A DNA stretch of 64,000 nt, taken from assembly GCA_029573495.1 (NCBI GenBank), contig JAKQEI010000195.1, positions 1 to 64,000 of the forward strand. The letters are read 5' to 3'. Shown in pieces: positions 28,886 to 38,883 of this stretch (position 1 is the first letter of the stretch; every line of letters begins with the position of its first letter). Position numbers and translations under genes: made by a program. The notes under the pieces are model-generated. The model saw only the letters and a program-made list of their open reading frames with translations. It did not search any database and was not told where the DNA came from. This DNA is from Bacteroidota bacterium (lineage in GTDB: Bacteria; Bacteroidota; Bacteroidia; Flavobacteriales_F; PHOS-HE28).

Positions 28886-29485
28886 ATGAGCGTCGACCGG
28901 ATCCGTTCCCACTTCACCGAGGCCCAGGATGTGCTCGGCCGTTTCCTCGCCGATCCTGCCAACATCGCCGCCGTGGAGCAGGCCGCAGCCTTCATCAGCT
29001 ATTGCCTGAAGCAGGGCGCCAAGGTGATCAGCTGTGGCAACGGCGGCAGCATGTGCGATGCCATGCACTTCGCCGAGGAGCTCACCGGACGCTTCCGGGA
29101 TGACCGCCCGCCGATCGCCGCGCTCAGCATCAGCGACCCCGGCCACCTCACCTGTGTGGGCAATGATCATGGGTTCGGTCAGGTCTTCGCCCGTTTCGTG
29201 GAGGCTCATGGTCGTGAGGGCGATGTGCTCCTCGCCATCAGCACCAGCGGGAACAGCCCGAACGTGCTGCGCGCTGCGGAGGTCGCCCGTGGCAAGCATA
29301 TGCATGTGATCGCACTCACCGGCAAGGACGGTGGCGCACTCGCCGACCTGAGCACGGTGGAGGTCCGTGTGCCGCACGAGGGCTATGCCGATCGCATCCA
29401 GGAAGTGCATATCAAGGTCATCCACGCCATCATCGATCACATCGAACGCGACCTCGCCGAACCACGCCGCGCGGACCGCACCTAA
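28886..29485 (+). CDS. gmhA: D-sedoheptulose-7-phosphate isomerase
   Basis: [65 protein letters not shown] domain of GmhA type. Confidence 0.9.
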   Translation: MSVDRIRSHFTEAQDVLGRFLADPANIAAVEQAAAFISYCLKQGAKVISCGNGGSMCDAMHFAEELTGRFRDDRPPIAALSISDPGHLTCVGNDHGFGQVFARFVEAHGREGDVLLAISTSGNSPNVLRAAEVARGKHMHVIALTGKDGGALADLSTVEVRVPHEGYADRIQEVHIKVIHAIIDHIERDLAEPRRADRT

Positions 29486-29494
29486 TCCGAAGTC

Positions 29495-31033
29495 ATGCTC
29501 GTCAAGGTCCACGGTAGTGCTGTCTTCGGCATCAATGCCACCATCGTCACCGCCGAGGTGAACGTGGAGAACGGTGCCTTCTTCTTCCTTGTGGGCCTGC
29601 CTGACAGTGCGGTGAAGGAGAGCCAGCAGCGCATGGACGCAGCGCTTCGTAACAACGGTCTCTATTTCCCTCGGGGAAAGGGTGTCACCATCAATCTCGC
29701 ACCGGCGGATATCCGCAAGGAGGGGACCGCCTACGACCTTCCGCTCGCGGTGGGACTGCTTGCCGCCACGGAGCAGGTGCCGGCGGATCTCCTCACCACG
29801 CATCTGATCATGGGTGAACTCTCACTGGACGGTGGCGTGCGGCCGATCAAAGGCGCCTTGCCCATCGCCATCGAAGCGAAGAAGCAGGGCTTCAAGGGCA
29901 TCATCCTTCCTGCCGGTAATGCGCGTGAGGCGGCGATCGTGAGTGGACTGGAGGTGTTCGGTGTGGAACACCTGCGCGAGGTGGTGGACCTGCTGAAGGG
30001 GTCACCGACCATCGCCCCGACGATCGTGGACGTGGAGGCGGAGTTCGCCAACAGCAGCCGCAGCTACCCCGTGGACATCGCCGATGTCAAGGGGCAGGAG
30101 AACATCAAACGCGCCTTCGAGATCGCCGCGGCCGGTGGACACAACATCATCCTCATCGGGCCTCCCGGTGCGGGTAAGACGATGCTGGCCAAACGGCTCC
30201 CCACGATCCTGCCACCGTTGAACATCGACGAGGCGCTGGAGACGACCAAGATCCATAGCGTGGCCGGGAAGTTGAGGAAGGAGGACAGCCTGCTGAGCGT
30301 TCGGCCCTATCGTTCACCACACCATACGATCAGCGATGTGGCGCTCGTGGGTGGCGGCTCGTTCCCACAACCGGGTGAGATCAGCCTCGCACACAATGGG
30401 GTGCTCTTCCTGGATGAACTTCCTGAGTTCAAGCGTCAGGTGCTGGAAGTACTGCGCCAACCCTTGGAAGATCGCGTGGTCACCATCAGCCGGGCGAAAT
30501 TCACCGTGGAGTACCCGGCCAGCTTCATGCTCGTGGCCGCCATGAACCCGTGCCCCTGTGGTTATTACAACCACCCGGAAAAGCAATGCGTGTGCGCGCC
30601 GGGCGTGGTGCAGAAGTACCTGAACAAGGTGAGCGGTCCATTGCTGGATCGGATCGACATCCATATCGAGGTGACGCCCGTGCCCTTCGCGGAGTTGAGC
30701 GCCGAACGACCGAGCGAGCGGAGCGCGGACATGCGGGAGCGGGTGATCACGGCCCGCCGTGTGCAGCAGGACCGATATGCCGGCAGGAAGATCCATTGCA
30801 ATGCGCAGATGGGGAGCAAGGAATTGCGCGAGATCTGCCGCATCGATGCTGCTGGAAAGGCCCTGCTGGAGAAGGCGATGGAGCGGCTCGGCCTGAGTGC
30901 ACGCGCCTACGATCGCATCCTCAAGGTGAGCCGCACCGTGGCCGATCTCGCCGGCAGCGCGGACATCCGCACGGAGCACCTGGCCGAAGCCATCCAGTAC
31001 CGGAGCCTGGACCGCGAGGGCTGGGCGGGGTAG
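29495..31033 (+). CDS. YifB family Mg-chelatase-like AAA ATPase
   Basis: LVKVHGSAVFGINATIVTAEV, GPPGAGKTMLAKRLPTILPPL, PFRSPHH-like PYRSPHHTISDVALVGGG, NPCPCGYY. Confidence 0.93.
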   Translation: MLVKVHGSAVFGINATIVTAEVNVENGAFFFLVGLPDSAVKESQQRMDAALRNNGLYFPRGKGVTINLAPADIRKEGTAYDLPLAVGLLAATEQVPADLLTTHLIMGELSLDGGVRPIKGALPIAIEAKKQGFKGIILPAGNAREAAIVSGLEVFGVEHLREVVDLLKGSPTIAPTIVDVEAEFANSSRSYPVDIADVKGQENIKRAFEIAAAGGHNIILIGPPGAGKTMLAKRLPTILPPLNIDEALETTKIHSVAGKLRKEDSLLSVRPYRSPHHTISDVALVGGGSFPQPGEISLAHNGVLFLDELPEFKRQVLEVLRQPLEDRVVTISRAKFTVEYPASFMLVAAMNPCPCGYYNHPEKQCVCAPGVVQKYLNKVSGPLLDRIDIHIEVTPVPFAELSAERPSERSADMRERVITARRVQQDRYAGRKIHCNAQMGSKELREICRIDAAGKALLEKAMERLGLSARAYDRILKVSRTVADLAGSADIRTEHLAEAIQYRSLDREGWAG

Positions 31034-31093
31034 AGCGAAACCTTTTCGCCCGATCCACCGTTCGAGGGGGACGAACAAATCCCTTCCGACGCC

Positions 31094-31789
31094 GTGCGCC
31101 TATTCCTTGCAGTTCCTTTCCTTGTCCTAACGCTGACCAGCACGGCGCTCACCGCCGGTGACCCGAAGTCCGGACGGATCTACCTGAGCGAGGTGCTTGA
31201 GCCGACCTCGAAGGGGCGGGCTGCCTATTACATGCAGGCGGATGGCAAGATGGGGGAGCTGTTCATCGGGAAGATCTTCACGATGGACGGGAAGCTCAAG
31301 GCCGAGGGCCAGTTCCTCGATGAGAAGTTGACCTTGGAGCAGGGTACGTTCGTATTCTATCATCCCAACGGGAAGGTGGAAAGCAAGGGTGAGTACGTCA
31401 AAGGGAAGAAGACGGGTGTTTGGTTGCGGTATGATCCCTGGGGCGGGGCGCTGGCGGAGAAGGTGTACGATCCGGAACCGCTCGAGAACATCCTCTACAC
31501 ACGTGCTGAGACCATGCCCACCTTCAAGGGAGGCGATGAGCGTGCCTTGGTGCGCGTGATCAGGGAGGGGGTGAAACTTCCTCCGGGAACGGTCGTGAAA
31601 GGTCCGGTGGTGGCCGCCTTCGTGGTGGAGAAGAACGGTGATCTGAGCGATGTGAAGGTGATCGAAGGGAAGGACAAGGAGGTGGATGATCAAGTGGTGG
31701 ACATGATCAAGTCCACCGCGCCCTGGACACCGGGCGTTGACAAGGGTGTTCCCGTGCGTGTGCAGATGCGCGTGCCGGTCCAGTTCTAG
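31094..31789 (+). CDS. Hypothetical protein with YwqK-like repeats and TonB C-terminal-like domain
   Basis: GQFLDEKLTLEQGTFVFYHPNGKVESKGEYVKGKKTGVWLRYD; C-terminal FVVEKNGDLSDVKVIEGKD...VQMRVPVQF. Confidence 0.7.
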   Translation: MRLFLAVPFLVLTLTSTALTAGDPKSGRIYLSEVLEPTSKGRAAYYMQADGKMGELFIGKIFTMDGKLKAEGQFLDEKLTLEQGTFVFYHPNGKVESKGEYVKGKKTGVWLRYDPWGGALAEKVYDPEPLENILYTRAETMPTFKGGDERALVRVIREGVKLPPGTVVKGPVVAAFVVEKNGDLSDVKVIEGKDKEVDDQVVDMIKSTAPWTPGVDKGVPVRVQMRVPVQF

Positions 31790-31815
31790 AACCCAACTAC
31801 ATACACCATAAGCAG

Positions 31816-31842
31816 GAAGGCCCCCGAGCGATCGGGGGCCTT
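31816..31842. terminator. Probable bidirectional intrinsic terminator between convergent genes
   Basis: AAGGCCCCCGAGCGATCGGGGGCCTT hairpin between ORFs ending at 31789 (+) and 31865 (-). Confidence 0.8.
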
Positions 31843-31864
31843 CGGCGTTCCAATGGTGTCGTGG

Positions 31865-34800
31865 TCAGGCGTCCTTGCCGTGGCACTGCTTGTATTTCTT
31901 GCCACTTCCGCAAGGGCAGGGGTCGTTCCGACCAGGAGCCTTCTCCACACGGACCGGTGCGCTCGGCCGTGGCGGGGGAGGGGGCATGGCACCACGCCCT
32001 GGCGCGGCAGGGCCAGCGGTCGGGCGTGCTGCACCGGCCGCCGCACGTGCACCTGCATATTGCGGCACCTCCGTACGGCTGGTCTGCACCCGTTGTTGGG
32101 GAGGCGGCGCCTGCTGTGCTTCGCGCACCTGCGGTTGTGCCGTGGGCAGTCCGGCCTTCGCGAGGAATCCGACGACCTCGCCGTTGATCCGGTCGATCAT
32201 CGCTTTGAACAGGTTGAAGCTCTCCAGCTTGTAGATCAGCAAGGGGTCCTTCTGCTCGATGCTCGCGTTCTGCACGCTCCGACGCAGTTCGTCCATCTCG
32301 CGCAAGTGCTCCTTCCACTCATTGTCGATGATGGCGAGGGTGATGTAGCGCTCGATGCTGGCGATGAGCTCCCGGCCCTGGCTCTTGTACGTCTTGGCCA
32401 GGTCGGTCACCACCTGCATGGTCTTGCTGCCATCGGTGATGGGTACCACGATGTTCTGGTATTGCTGACCCTGGTTCAGGAACACATCGGTGATCACCGG
32501 CATGGCCTGGTCCGCGGTCAGCTTGCCGTGTCGCTCATAGCTTGACAACGCGGCTTCGTAGACCTGTTCCGCGAGTTCCTCCGGCTTGATGCTCTTGAAG
32601 CCTTCGGCGTCCACCGGGCTCTCGCAGCTCAGACGGCGGAACAGTTCCAGCTGGAAGCCCTCGAAGTCGCCGCTGTCCTGATATTCGTTCACCACGCTGG
32701 CGCTCACTTCGTAGAACATGTTCAGGATGTCCAGCTTCAAACGCTCCCCGAATAGGGCGTGGTGGCGGCGCTTGTAGATCACCGTCCGCTGACTGTTCAT
32801 CACATCGTCGTACTCCAGCAACCGCTTCCGGATCCCGAAGTTGTTCTCCTCCACCTTCTTCTGTGCCCGCTCGATGCTGCGCGTGACCATGCTGTGCTGG
32901 ATCACCTCGCCCTCCTTCAGGCCCATGGTGTCCATCAGCTTGGCGATGCGCTCACTATTGAAGAGGCGCATCAGATCGTCCTCCAACGAGACGTAGAACT
33001 GCGACGAACCGGGATCACCCTGGCGACCCGCACGACCGCGCAGCTGGCGATCCACGCGGCGGCTCTCATGCTTCTCCGTACCGATGATGGCCAGTCCGCC
33101 GGCCTCCTTCACGCCGGGCCCAAGCTTGATGTCGGTACCGCGACCCGCCATGTTCGTGGCGATGGTCACCGTGCCTGCCAGCCCGGCCTGCGCCACGATC
33201 TCCGCTTCACGTTGGTGCTGCTTCGCGTTCAACACGTTGTGCGGGATCTTGCGCATGGTGAGCATCTTGCCCATCAATTCGCTCACCTCCACGCTCGTGG
33301 TACCCACCAGCACCGGACGGCCTGCGTTGCGCAATTGCTCGATCTCCTCGATCACCGCGTTGTACTTCTCACGCTTGGTCTTGAAGACCATGTCCTCGTT
33401 GTCCTTCCGAACCACCGGCCGGTTCGTGGGGATCACCATCACGTCCAGCTTGTAGATGTCCCACAATTCCTGCGCCTCCGTCTCGGCCGTACCGGTCATG
33501 CCGGCCAGCTTGTGGTACATCCGGAAATAGTTCTGCAGGGTGATGGTGGCGTAGGTCTGCGTGGCCGCCTCCACCTTCACCTTCTCCTTGCTCTCGATGG
33601 CCTGGTGCAGCCCGTCGCTGTAACGTCGGCCTTCCAGGATACGACCGGTCTGCTCGTCCACGATCTTCACCTTACCGTCCATCACGACGTACTCCACGTT
33701 GTTCTCGTAGAGCGCGTACGCGCGGATAAGCTGGTTCACCGTGTGGATCCGCTCGCTCTTGATCGCGAAATCGCGCAGCAGCTCGTCCTTGCGTTTGGCC
33801 TTCTCCTCCGCGCTCGCACCGCTCTTCTCGATGTCGGCGATGCTGCCACCCACATCGGGCATGATGAAGAAGCTCGGGTCGTTCACATCCCCGCTGATCA
33901 GGTCGACCCCTTTCTCGGTGAGTTCGATGCCGTGCTGTTTCTCGTCGATGGTGAAATAGAGCTCCGCATCCACCTTCGGCATGTCCTTGCCCTGGTCCTG
34001 CAGGTAGAAGTTCTCCGTCTTCTGCAGGTGGGCGCGCACGCCGTTCTCGCTTAGGAACTTGATCAACGCACTGTTCTTCGGCAGTGCTCGATGCGCGCGG
34101 AGCAGGGCCATGCCCCCTTTCTCCAGCTGTTCCTTCGATGGTGATCCACCTTCGGCAAGGGCCTTGAGGTTGTCCTTCGCCTCGGTCAGCAGTCTGGTCA
34201 CGAGCTGGCGCTGGGCGCTGTAGAGGCGTTCCACGCGCGGCTTGTACTCGTCGAACTGGTGCACCTCGCCCTTCGGCGTGGGACCGCTGATGATGAGCGG
34301 TGTACGCGCATCGTCAACGAGCACGCTGTCCACCTCATCCACGATGGCGAAGTGGTGCTTGCGCTGCACCAGTGCAGAAGGCGCATGCGCCATGTTGTCG
34401 CGCAGGTAGTCGAAGCCGAATTCGTTGTTGGTGCCGTAGGTGATGTCGGCCAGGTAGGCGTTCCGGCGCTCGGCTCCGTTCGGCTGGTGCTTGTCGATGC
34501 AGTCCACCCGCATGCCGTGGAACTCGTGCAGAGGACCCATCCATTCGGCATCGCGCTTGGCGAGGTAGTCGTTCACGGTGACCACGTGCACACCACGGCC
34601 GGGCAGGGCGTTCAGGAACACCGGAAGGGTGCTCACCAGCGTCTTCCCTTCACCGGTGCTCATCTCGGCGATCTTCCCGGTGTGCAGGGCCACACCACCG
34701 ATGAGCTGTACATCGTAGTGCACCATGTCCCATGTGATGGGGATGCCTGCAGCCTTCCAGGTGTTCTTCCAAATGGCCTGGTCGCCTTCGATCCGGATGG

Positions 34801-35248
34801 CATCCGGGCGCTTCGCGACCAGCTCACGGTCAAGGTCCGTGGCACGCACGCGCAGCTCGCTGTTCTCCGTGAAACGTCGGGCCGTCTCCTTCACCACGGC
34901 GAAGGCTTTGGGCAGGATCTCCAGGAGTACCTCCTCGATCTGCTTCAGGCTCGCCTCCTCCAGCTTGTCGATCTCCTGGTAGCGCTGCTCACGCTCCTGG
35001 ATGTCCATGTGCGGATCCCCATCGATCTCAGCGCGCAACGCCTCCACGCGGTCGTCATTCACCTTGGTGCGTTCCTTGATCCGGGCTTTCAGCGCCGTGG
35101 TGCGCTCGCGCAGTTCATCGTTGCTCAACCCTTGCAGTTCGGCGAAGGCCGCCTTGGTCCGGTCCACCAATGGCATCACCTCCTTGAGGTCGCGCTGTGC
35201 CTTGTCGCCGAATACTTTCTTGAGTGCCTTGGTGAATGAACCGATCAT
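31865..35248 (-). CDS. secA: Preprotein translocase subunit SecA
   Basis: [16 protein letters not shown]..., [61 protein letters not shown] motif [16 protein letters not shown]. Confidence 0.97.
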   Translation of the reverse strand: MIGSFTKALKKVFGDKAQRDLKEVMPLVDRTKAAFAELQGLSNDELRERTTALKARIKERTKVNDDRVEALRAEIDGDPHMDIQEREQRYQEIDKLEEASLKQIEEVLLEILPKAFAVVKETARRFTENSELRVRATDLDRELVAKRPDAIRIEGDQAIWKNTWKAAGIPITWDMVHYDVQLIGGVALHTGKIAEMSTGEGKTLVSTLPVFLNALPGRGVHVVTVNDYLAKRDAEWMGPLHEFHGMRVDCIDKHQPNGAERRNAYLADITYGTNNEFGFDYLRDNMAHAPSALVQRKHHFAIVDEVDSVLVDDARTPLIISGPTPKGEVHQFDEYKPRVERLYSAQRQLVTRLLTEAKDNLKALAEGGSPSKEQLEKGGMALLRAHRALPKNSALIKFLSENGVRAHLQKTENFYLQDQGKDMPKVDAELYFTIDEKQHGIELTEKGVDLISGDVNDPSFFIMPDVGGSIADIEKSGASAEEKAKRKDELLRDFAIKSERIHTVNQLIRAYALYENNVEYVVMDGKVKIVDEQTGRILEGRRYSDGLHQAIESKEKVKVEAATQTYATITLQNYFRMYHKLAGMTGTAETEAQELWDIYKLDVMVIPTNRPVVRKDNEDMVFKTKREKYNAVIEEIEQLRNAGRPVLVGTTSVEVSELMGKMLTMRKIPHNVLNAKQHQREAEIVAQAGLAGTVTIATNMAGRGTDIKLGPGVKEAGGLAIIGTEKHESRRVDRQLRGRAGRQGDPGSSQFYVSLEDDLMRLFNSERIAKLMDTMGLKEGEVIQHSMVTRSIERAQKKVEENNFGIRKRLLEYDDVMNSQRTVIYKRRHHALFGERLKLDILNMFYEVSASVVNEYQDSGDFEGFQLELFRRLSCESPVDAEGFKSIKPEELAEQVYEAALSSYERHGKLTADQAMPVITDVFLNQGQQYQNIVVPITDGSKTMQVVTDLAKTYKSQGRELIASIERYITLAIIDNEWKEHLREMDELRRSVQNASIEQKDPLLIYKLESFNLFKAMIDRINGEVVGFLAKAGLPTAQPQVREAQQAPPPQQRVQTSRTEVPQYAGARAAAGAARPTAGPAAPGRGAMPPPPPRPSAPVRVEKAPGRNDPCPCGSGKKYKQCHGKDA

Positions 35249-35301
35249 GGGAACTGGTGGAGCGGCAGGCCGGGGCGAGCAGGTCCTATTAATGGGGTGG
35301 C

Positions 35302-35309
35302 AAAGGTAG
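35302..35309 (-). promoter_or_regulatory. -7 promoter-like element TACCTTTG upstream of secA
   Basis: CAAAGGTA on + strand; secA ATG at 35248. Confidence 0.5.
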
Positions 35310-35434
35310 CAGGCTGGTCCGAGCACAGACCTTGCCGGGGTGAAGGTCCCTGCCAAGCCGTCAGGACGGGCCTTGAAGCAGGAACCCCGGTCGTGAGCAG
35401 CGCTCGGACCGGGGTTCCCAGAATGGAGGGGATC

Positions 35435-35656
35435 TCAGTATTCGTCCTCGTTGAAGAAGAAGTCCTCTTTGCTGGGGTAATCGGGCCAGATGTCCTCGAT
35501 CGTCTCGAAGACCTCTTCATCGTCCTCGATGCCTTGCAGGTTCTCGACCACCTCCAGCGGTGCGCCGGTGCGCATGGCGAAATCGATCAGCTCGTCCTTG
35601 GTGGCGGGCCAGGGCGCATCCTCTAGGTACGACGCGAGTTCAAGTGTCCAATACAT
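35435..35656 (-). CDS. DUF2795-like small acidic protein
   Basis: MYWTLELASYLEDAPWPATKDELIDFAMRTGAPLEVVENLQGIEDDEEVFETIEDIWPDYPSKEDFFFNEDEY. Confidence 0.8.
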   Translation of the reverse strand: MYWTLELASYLEDAPWPATKDELIDFAMRTGAPLEVVENLQGIEDDEEVFETIEDIWPDYPSKEDFFFNEDEY

Positions 35657-35690
35657 CGATAGGCCGTGTTAGGGTCCGTGAAATTGGCCG

Positions 35691-35698
35691 CAAATATA
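35691..35698 (-). promoter_or_regulatory. -7 promoter-like element TATATTTG upstream of the DUF2795-like gene
   Basis: CAAATATA on + strand; ATG at 35656. Confidence 0.55.
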
Positions 35699-35748
35699 GA
35701 CGGATCGTCATGCCGGGCCTCCGGACTTATCAACCGGCCAGGAAAGCC

Positions 35749-36300
35749 CTACGGACGCGGGTTCCAGGGCGTATCGGCCACCCCATCCACATGGGCGAGG
35801 TGGCGGGCGAGCACGAAAAGGAGGTCGCTCAGCCGGTTCAGGTAGCGCACGGCCATGGCGGGCACCTCCTCCTCGTTGGCCAGCGTCACCAGCAGGCGTT
35901 CGGTACGGCGGCAGACCGTGCGGCACACATGCGCCTGCGATGCGGCCAGGTGGCCACCGGGTAGGATGAAGTTGCGCATCTCGGGAAGCTCCTTGTCCAT
36001 TTCATCCATGGCTGCTTCCAATGTGGTGATATCCGTTTCGGACACCTGTGGCACCTTGAACTTATCCGCCTGTTCCTCGCTGCCGCTCGCCAGTCGTGAG
36101 CCCAGGCTGAACAACTTCTCCTGAATGGGCACCAGCAGCGCATCGCGAGCGCCTGATGCGTGATCGCGGAGGAGGCCGATGTGACTGTTCAGTTCGTCGA
36201 GGGTGCCGTACACCTCGATGCGCAAGGCGTCCTTGGCAACCCGTCGCCCGCCAAGCAAGCTGGTCTCTCCCTGGTCCCCTGTTCGCGTGTAGATCTTCAT
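35749..36300 (-). CDS. PduO/CobA-type ATP:cob(I)alamin adenosyltransferase
   Basis: MKIYTRTGDQGETSLLGGRRVAKDALRIEVYGTLDELNSHIGLL, RTVCRRTERLL, YLNRLSDLLFVLAR. Confidence 0.93.
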   Translation of the reverse strand: MKIYTRTGDQGETSLLGGRRVAKDALRIEVYGTLDELNSHIGLLRDHASGARDALLVPIQEKLFSLGSRLASGSEEQADKFKVPQVSETDITTLEAAMDEMDKELPEMRNFILPGGHLAASQAHVCRTVCRRTERLLVTLANEEEVPAMAVRYLNRLSDLLFVLARHLAHVDGVADTPWNPRP

Positions 36301-36308
36301 GTCGTACC

Positions 36309-37097
36309 TCAGTATCGCAGCGTGAAATGCTCCTTCGCCTGCTCGGCGCGCAGGAACACGAGGCCGAGGTCGTACAGGTCCACGGTGACCGTTACGAGCG
36401 GATGGTCCTTGATCGCCGCCCAAGCCTGTTCCATGCCGCGGCTCCAGTGGATGTCGTCGAAAACGAACACCGTGCCGTTATGTGCGAAGGGTAGGATGGT
36501 CTCGAAGTACGCAAGCGTCGGTTCCTGGGCATGATGCCCATCGATGAAGGCGAGGTCCACACGACCCATGTGCTTCAGCACTTCCGGCAGTTTACTCTTG
36601 AAGCTGCCTAGAACGGCATGGATATTCTCCGATCCGAGGTGATCGAAATGGTGCTGGGCGATGCGCTGGGTCTGGGGACAGCCCTCAATGGTATGGACCG
36701 TTCCATCCTCCGCAGCCGTGGCGAGGTAAAGCGTCGTGATCCCGAAGGAGGTGCCGAGTTCCAGTACACGGGTGGCCTGGAAATAACGCGCCGTACGGTA
36801 CAACAGCCGGGCCTGTGCGGCCGGCTTCAGCGCTGTGCGGGCGATCCCTGATACCACCCGGATGGGCCGTTGCGAGACCCGGGAGCCTGCTCCCAGGTCG
36901 TTCACCGTGATGGTCTGATCGCTTTCCAGCAGGTCCTCGCGAAGCGCCTCGATCTCCTCGAACTGCGGCACGTCCACTCCATGTCGCAGCACGTGTGTGA
37001 TCAGGTCGTAGACGAAGGGGCTATGTACCCCATGACGCGTCCGCGCCTTCACCAGGTGTTCCAGGTAGCTTCCGATCCGTTTCAGGTGTTCGCCCAT
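36309..37097 (-). CDS. Class I SAM-dependent (O-)methyltransferase
   Basis: VLELGTSFGITTLYLA, HTIEGCPQT, LAFIDGHHAQEPTLAYFE, VFVFDDIHWSRGMEQAW. Confidence 0.85.
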   Translation of the reverse strand: MGEHLKRIGSYLEHLVKARTRHGVHSPFVYDLITHVLRHGVDVPQFEEIEALREDLLESDQTITVNDLGAGSRVSQRPIRVVSGIARTALKPAAQARLLYRTARYFQATRVLELGTSFGITTLYLATAAEDGTVHTIEGCPQTQRIAQHHFDHLGSENIHAVLGSFKSKLPEVLKHMGRVDLAFIDGHHAQEPTLAYFETILPFAHNGTVFVFDDIHWSRGMEQAWAAIKDHPLVTVTVDLYDLGLVFLRAEQAKEHFTLRY

Positions 37098-37121
37098 GTA
37101 CCCAGGCCCATGGACCCGTTC

Positions 37122-37129
37122 AAAGGTAG
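37122..37129 (-). promoter_or_regulatory. -7 promoter-like element TACCTTTG upstream of the methyltransferase gene
   Basis: CAAAGGTA on + strand; ATG at 37097. Confidence 0.45.
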
Positions 37130-37189
37130 CTGGTCACCCGTGCGGAAGATCACTTCCCTGCCGACCGGGCGGACCGGAGCCTATCGGAC

Positions 37190-37672
37190 TCAGTGGCGCT
37201 GGTTGGCCAGGGCCTTTCGTGCTTCGCGGAAATACTTCAACGGCACCCAGAGCATGCCGAAGCACTCGCCATCCTCCTTGCCCAGGTGCTTGTGGTGCAC
37301 CTTATGCGCCTTGCGTATCCCAAGGAAGTAAGCGTTGTGCGTGTTGCGGAGCCACTTGATCCGCTGATGGATGAAGACCTCATGCACCAGGAAGTAAGCG
37401 ATGCCATAGACGAGGATGCCGAGCCCGATCCAGAACCAGGGCGTGTGGAACCCGAGCCAGCTTCCAATGGCGAACAAGGCCATGGAGGGCACGGCGAAGA
37501 TCAGGAAGAAGGTGTCATTCCGCTCAAGGAAGCCATAATGGTCCTTCTTGTGGTGGTCGGCGTGCAGGTGCCACAGGAAGCCATGCATCACGTACTTGTG
37601 CGTGGCCCAGGCCACACCTTCCATCAGGACGAAGGTGAGCGTGATGATGGCTAGTATGGTCCACGTGCCCAT
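37190..37672 (-). CDS. crtZ: Beta-carotene hydroxylase/fatty-acid hydroxylase-like
   Basis: THKYVMHGFLWHLHADHHKK...VHEVFIHQRIKWL...AHKVHHKHLGKEDGECFGMLWVPLKYF; CrtZ histidine boxes. Confidence 0.88.
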   Translation of the reverse strand: MGTWTILAIITLTFVLMEGVAWATHKYVMHGFLWHLHADHHKKDHYGFLERNDTFFLIFAVPSMALFAIGSWLGFHTPWFWIGLGILVYGIAYFLVHEVFIHQRIKWLRNTHNAYFLGIRKAHKVHHKHLGKEDGECFGMLWVPLKYFREARKALANQRH

Positions 37673-37673
37673 G

Positions 37674-38171
37674 TCAAGATCGAACGTCTGACCCGCCAGT
37701 TGGTTCGCTCTCCGGTAAGAGGATGGTCGCCAAGGTCAGCGCCCGATGATCGAAGATCCGGTCCAATTCGCGCCTTACCCAAAGCATATGTGCGAGTTCG
37801 CCCAACGGTCCTAAAGGTAGCTCGTACTCCACACGATCCCTCATGTGTACACCATTCGGGACCGCCTCGAACGCGTGCGTATGCCGCCACAGCCGATAAG
37901 GCCCTTGGAGCTGGGTGTCCACGAAGCGTACCGGGGCGCTCACCTCTTCGATGCGTGTCACCCAGCGGAGCGGTATCCGCAGCAACGGGCGTACCGTGTA
38001 CGTGATCAGCTGTCCATTGAAGGCCGGTCGGTCGTCGAACGGTTCACGGATGCTCAACCCAAGTCCCGGAGGTGTTATCAGGGCAAGGTTGCGAGGGGTG
38101 CTGAAGAAGTCCCACGCACGTTCCAACGTGATGGGCAGGGTCTGCGACCGTTCCAGCACGTGGCGGGCCAT
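37674..38171 (-). CDS. SRPBCC family protein
   Basis: MARHVLERSQTLPITLERAWDFFSTPRNLALITPPGLGLSI; one base separates its stop from the crtZ start. Confidence 0.85.
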   Translation of the reverse strand: MARHVLERSQTLPITLERAWDFFSTPRNLALITPPGLGLSIREPFDDRPAFNGQLITYTVRPLLRIPLRWVTRIEEVSAPVRFVDTQLQGPYRLWRHTHAFEAVPNGVHMRDRVEYELPLGPLGELAHMLWVRRELDRIFDHRALTLATILLPESEPTGGSDVRS

Positions 38172-38175
38172 GGTA

Positions 38176-38337
38176 TCAGCCGATGACCTCGAGCTTCGGA
38201 TAGCGCTGCTTCCAGGCGGCAAGCGCCTTCTGGGAGGAAACAGTGATGACCGTCCGCGAATCGAGACGGACCTTGATCTCCTTCACTCCCGCTTTGATCG
38301 GACGTTCCAGGATGAGCGCGGGTTTCTTGCGTGGCAT
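38176..38337 (-). CDS. Small 53-aa protein, tandem paralogue A (not in ORF track)
   Basis: Manual translation MPRKKPALILERPIKAGVKEIKVRLDSRTVITVSSQKALAAWKQRYPKLEVIG*; 38/53 identical to paralogue B. Confidence 0.75.
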   Translation of the reverse strand: MPRKKPALILERPIKAGVKEIKVRLDSRTVITVSSQKALAAWKQRYPKLEVIG

Positions 38338-38359
38338 GTTGCTTACGTTGCGTTGGTGA

Positions 38360-38521
38360 TCAACCGATCACCTCCAGTTTGGGGTAGCGCTGACGCCAGA
38401 ACTCCAACGCCTTCTTGCTGGCTACCGTTATGATCGTACGTGCGTCCAACCGGACCTTGATCGCTTTCAAGCCTTCTTTCACCGGTTGGCTCAGGATGAG
38501 CTGTTTCTTCTTGCGTGGCAT
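38360..38521 (-). CDS. Small 53-aa protein, tandem paralogue B (not in ORF track)
   Basis: Manual translation MPRKKKQLILSQPVKEGLKAIKVRLDARTIITVASKKALEFWRQRYPKLEVIG*. Confidence 0.75.
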   Translation of the reverse strand: MPRKKKQLILSQPVKEGLKAIKVRLDARTIITVASKKALEFWRQRYPKLEVIG

Positions 38522-38628
38522 CTTGTTGTTCTTGTTGGGTTACCAAGCGGACCTGGGAGTATCCCATTGACGGGTGCTGAACCGGTCCTGCTGCCCCAAG
38601 AACGTCCAAGCGGCTTGCATAGTTCGCA

Positions 38629-38651
38629 TTCCTACCGGTAATGGGTAGGAA
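38629..38651. repeat. Inverted repeat TTCCTACC-N7-GGTAGGAA upstream of the small-ORF pair
   Basis: Perfect 8-bp arms 38629-38636 and 38644-38651. Confidence 0.65.
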
Positions 38652-38883
38652 ATTGACATTGTTTAACGGGAGGCGGGGAATTGTCCTTTGCAAAACTTAA
38701 ATAGCTGTATACCAGACAAATACGAGTGTAGCTGCGGTTGGTTTCCGTTCGCTCCCAGCGCCTCCAAGGTAATGATTTTCAGCGCAGTTGAGCCCACTAG
38801 CAGGAGATCCTTGTGTCCATGGGAGGAAGAGCCTTGATCAGATCGACCTTGCCGCGGTTGAGGCAGGGCGCATTCAATTAACT

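Noticed and set aside
28301-29803. 500-aa minus-strand ORF
   Set aside because: Antisense to dsbD/gmhA/yifB; spans several well-supported genes.
31035-31048. Small hairpin GCGAAA-CC-TTTTCGC after yifB
   Set aside because: Short, adjacent to the stop codon, no clear T-tract; could be chance.
32759-34054. 431-aa plus-strand ORF
   Set aside because: Antisense to secA.
37674-38171. SRPBCC protein as a RatA-type toxin
   Set aside because: Context with crtZ and sequence pattern fit the generic SRPBCC/polyketide-cyclase-like group better; no antitoxin nearby.
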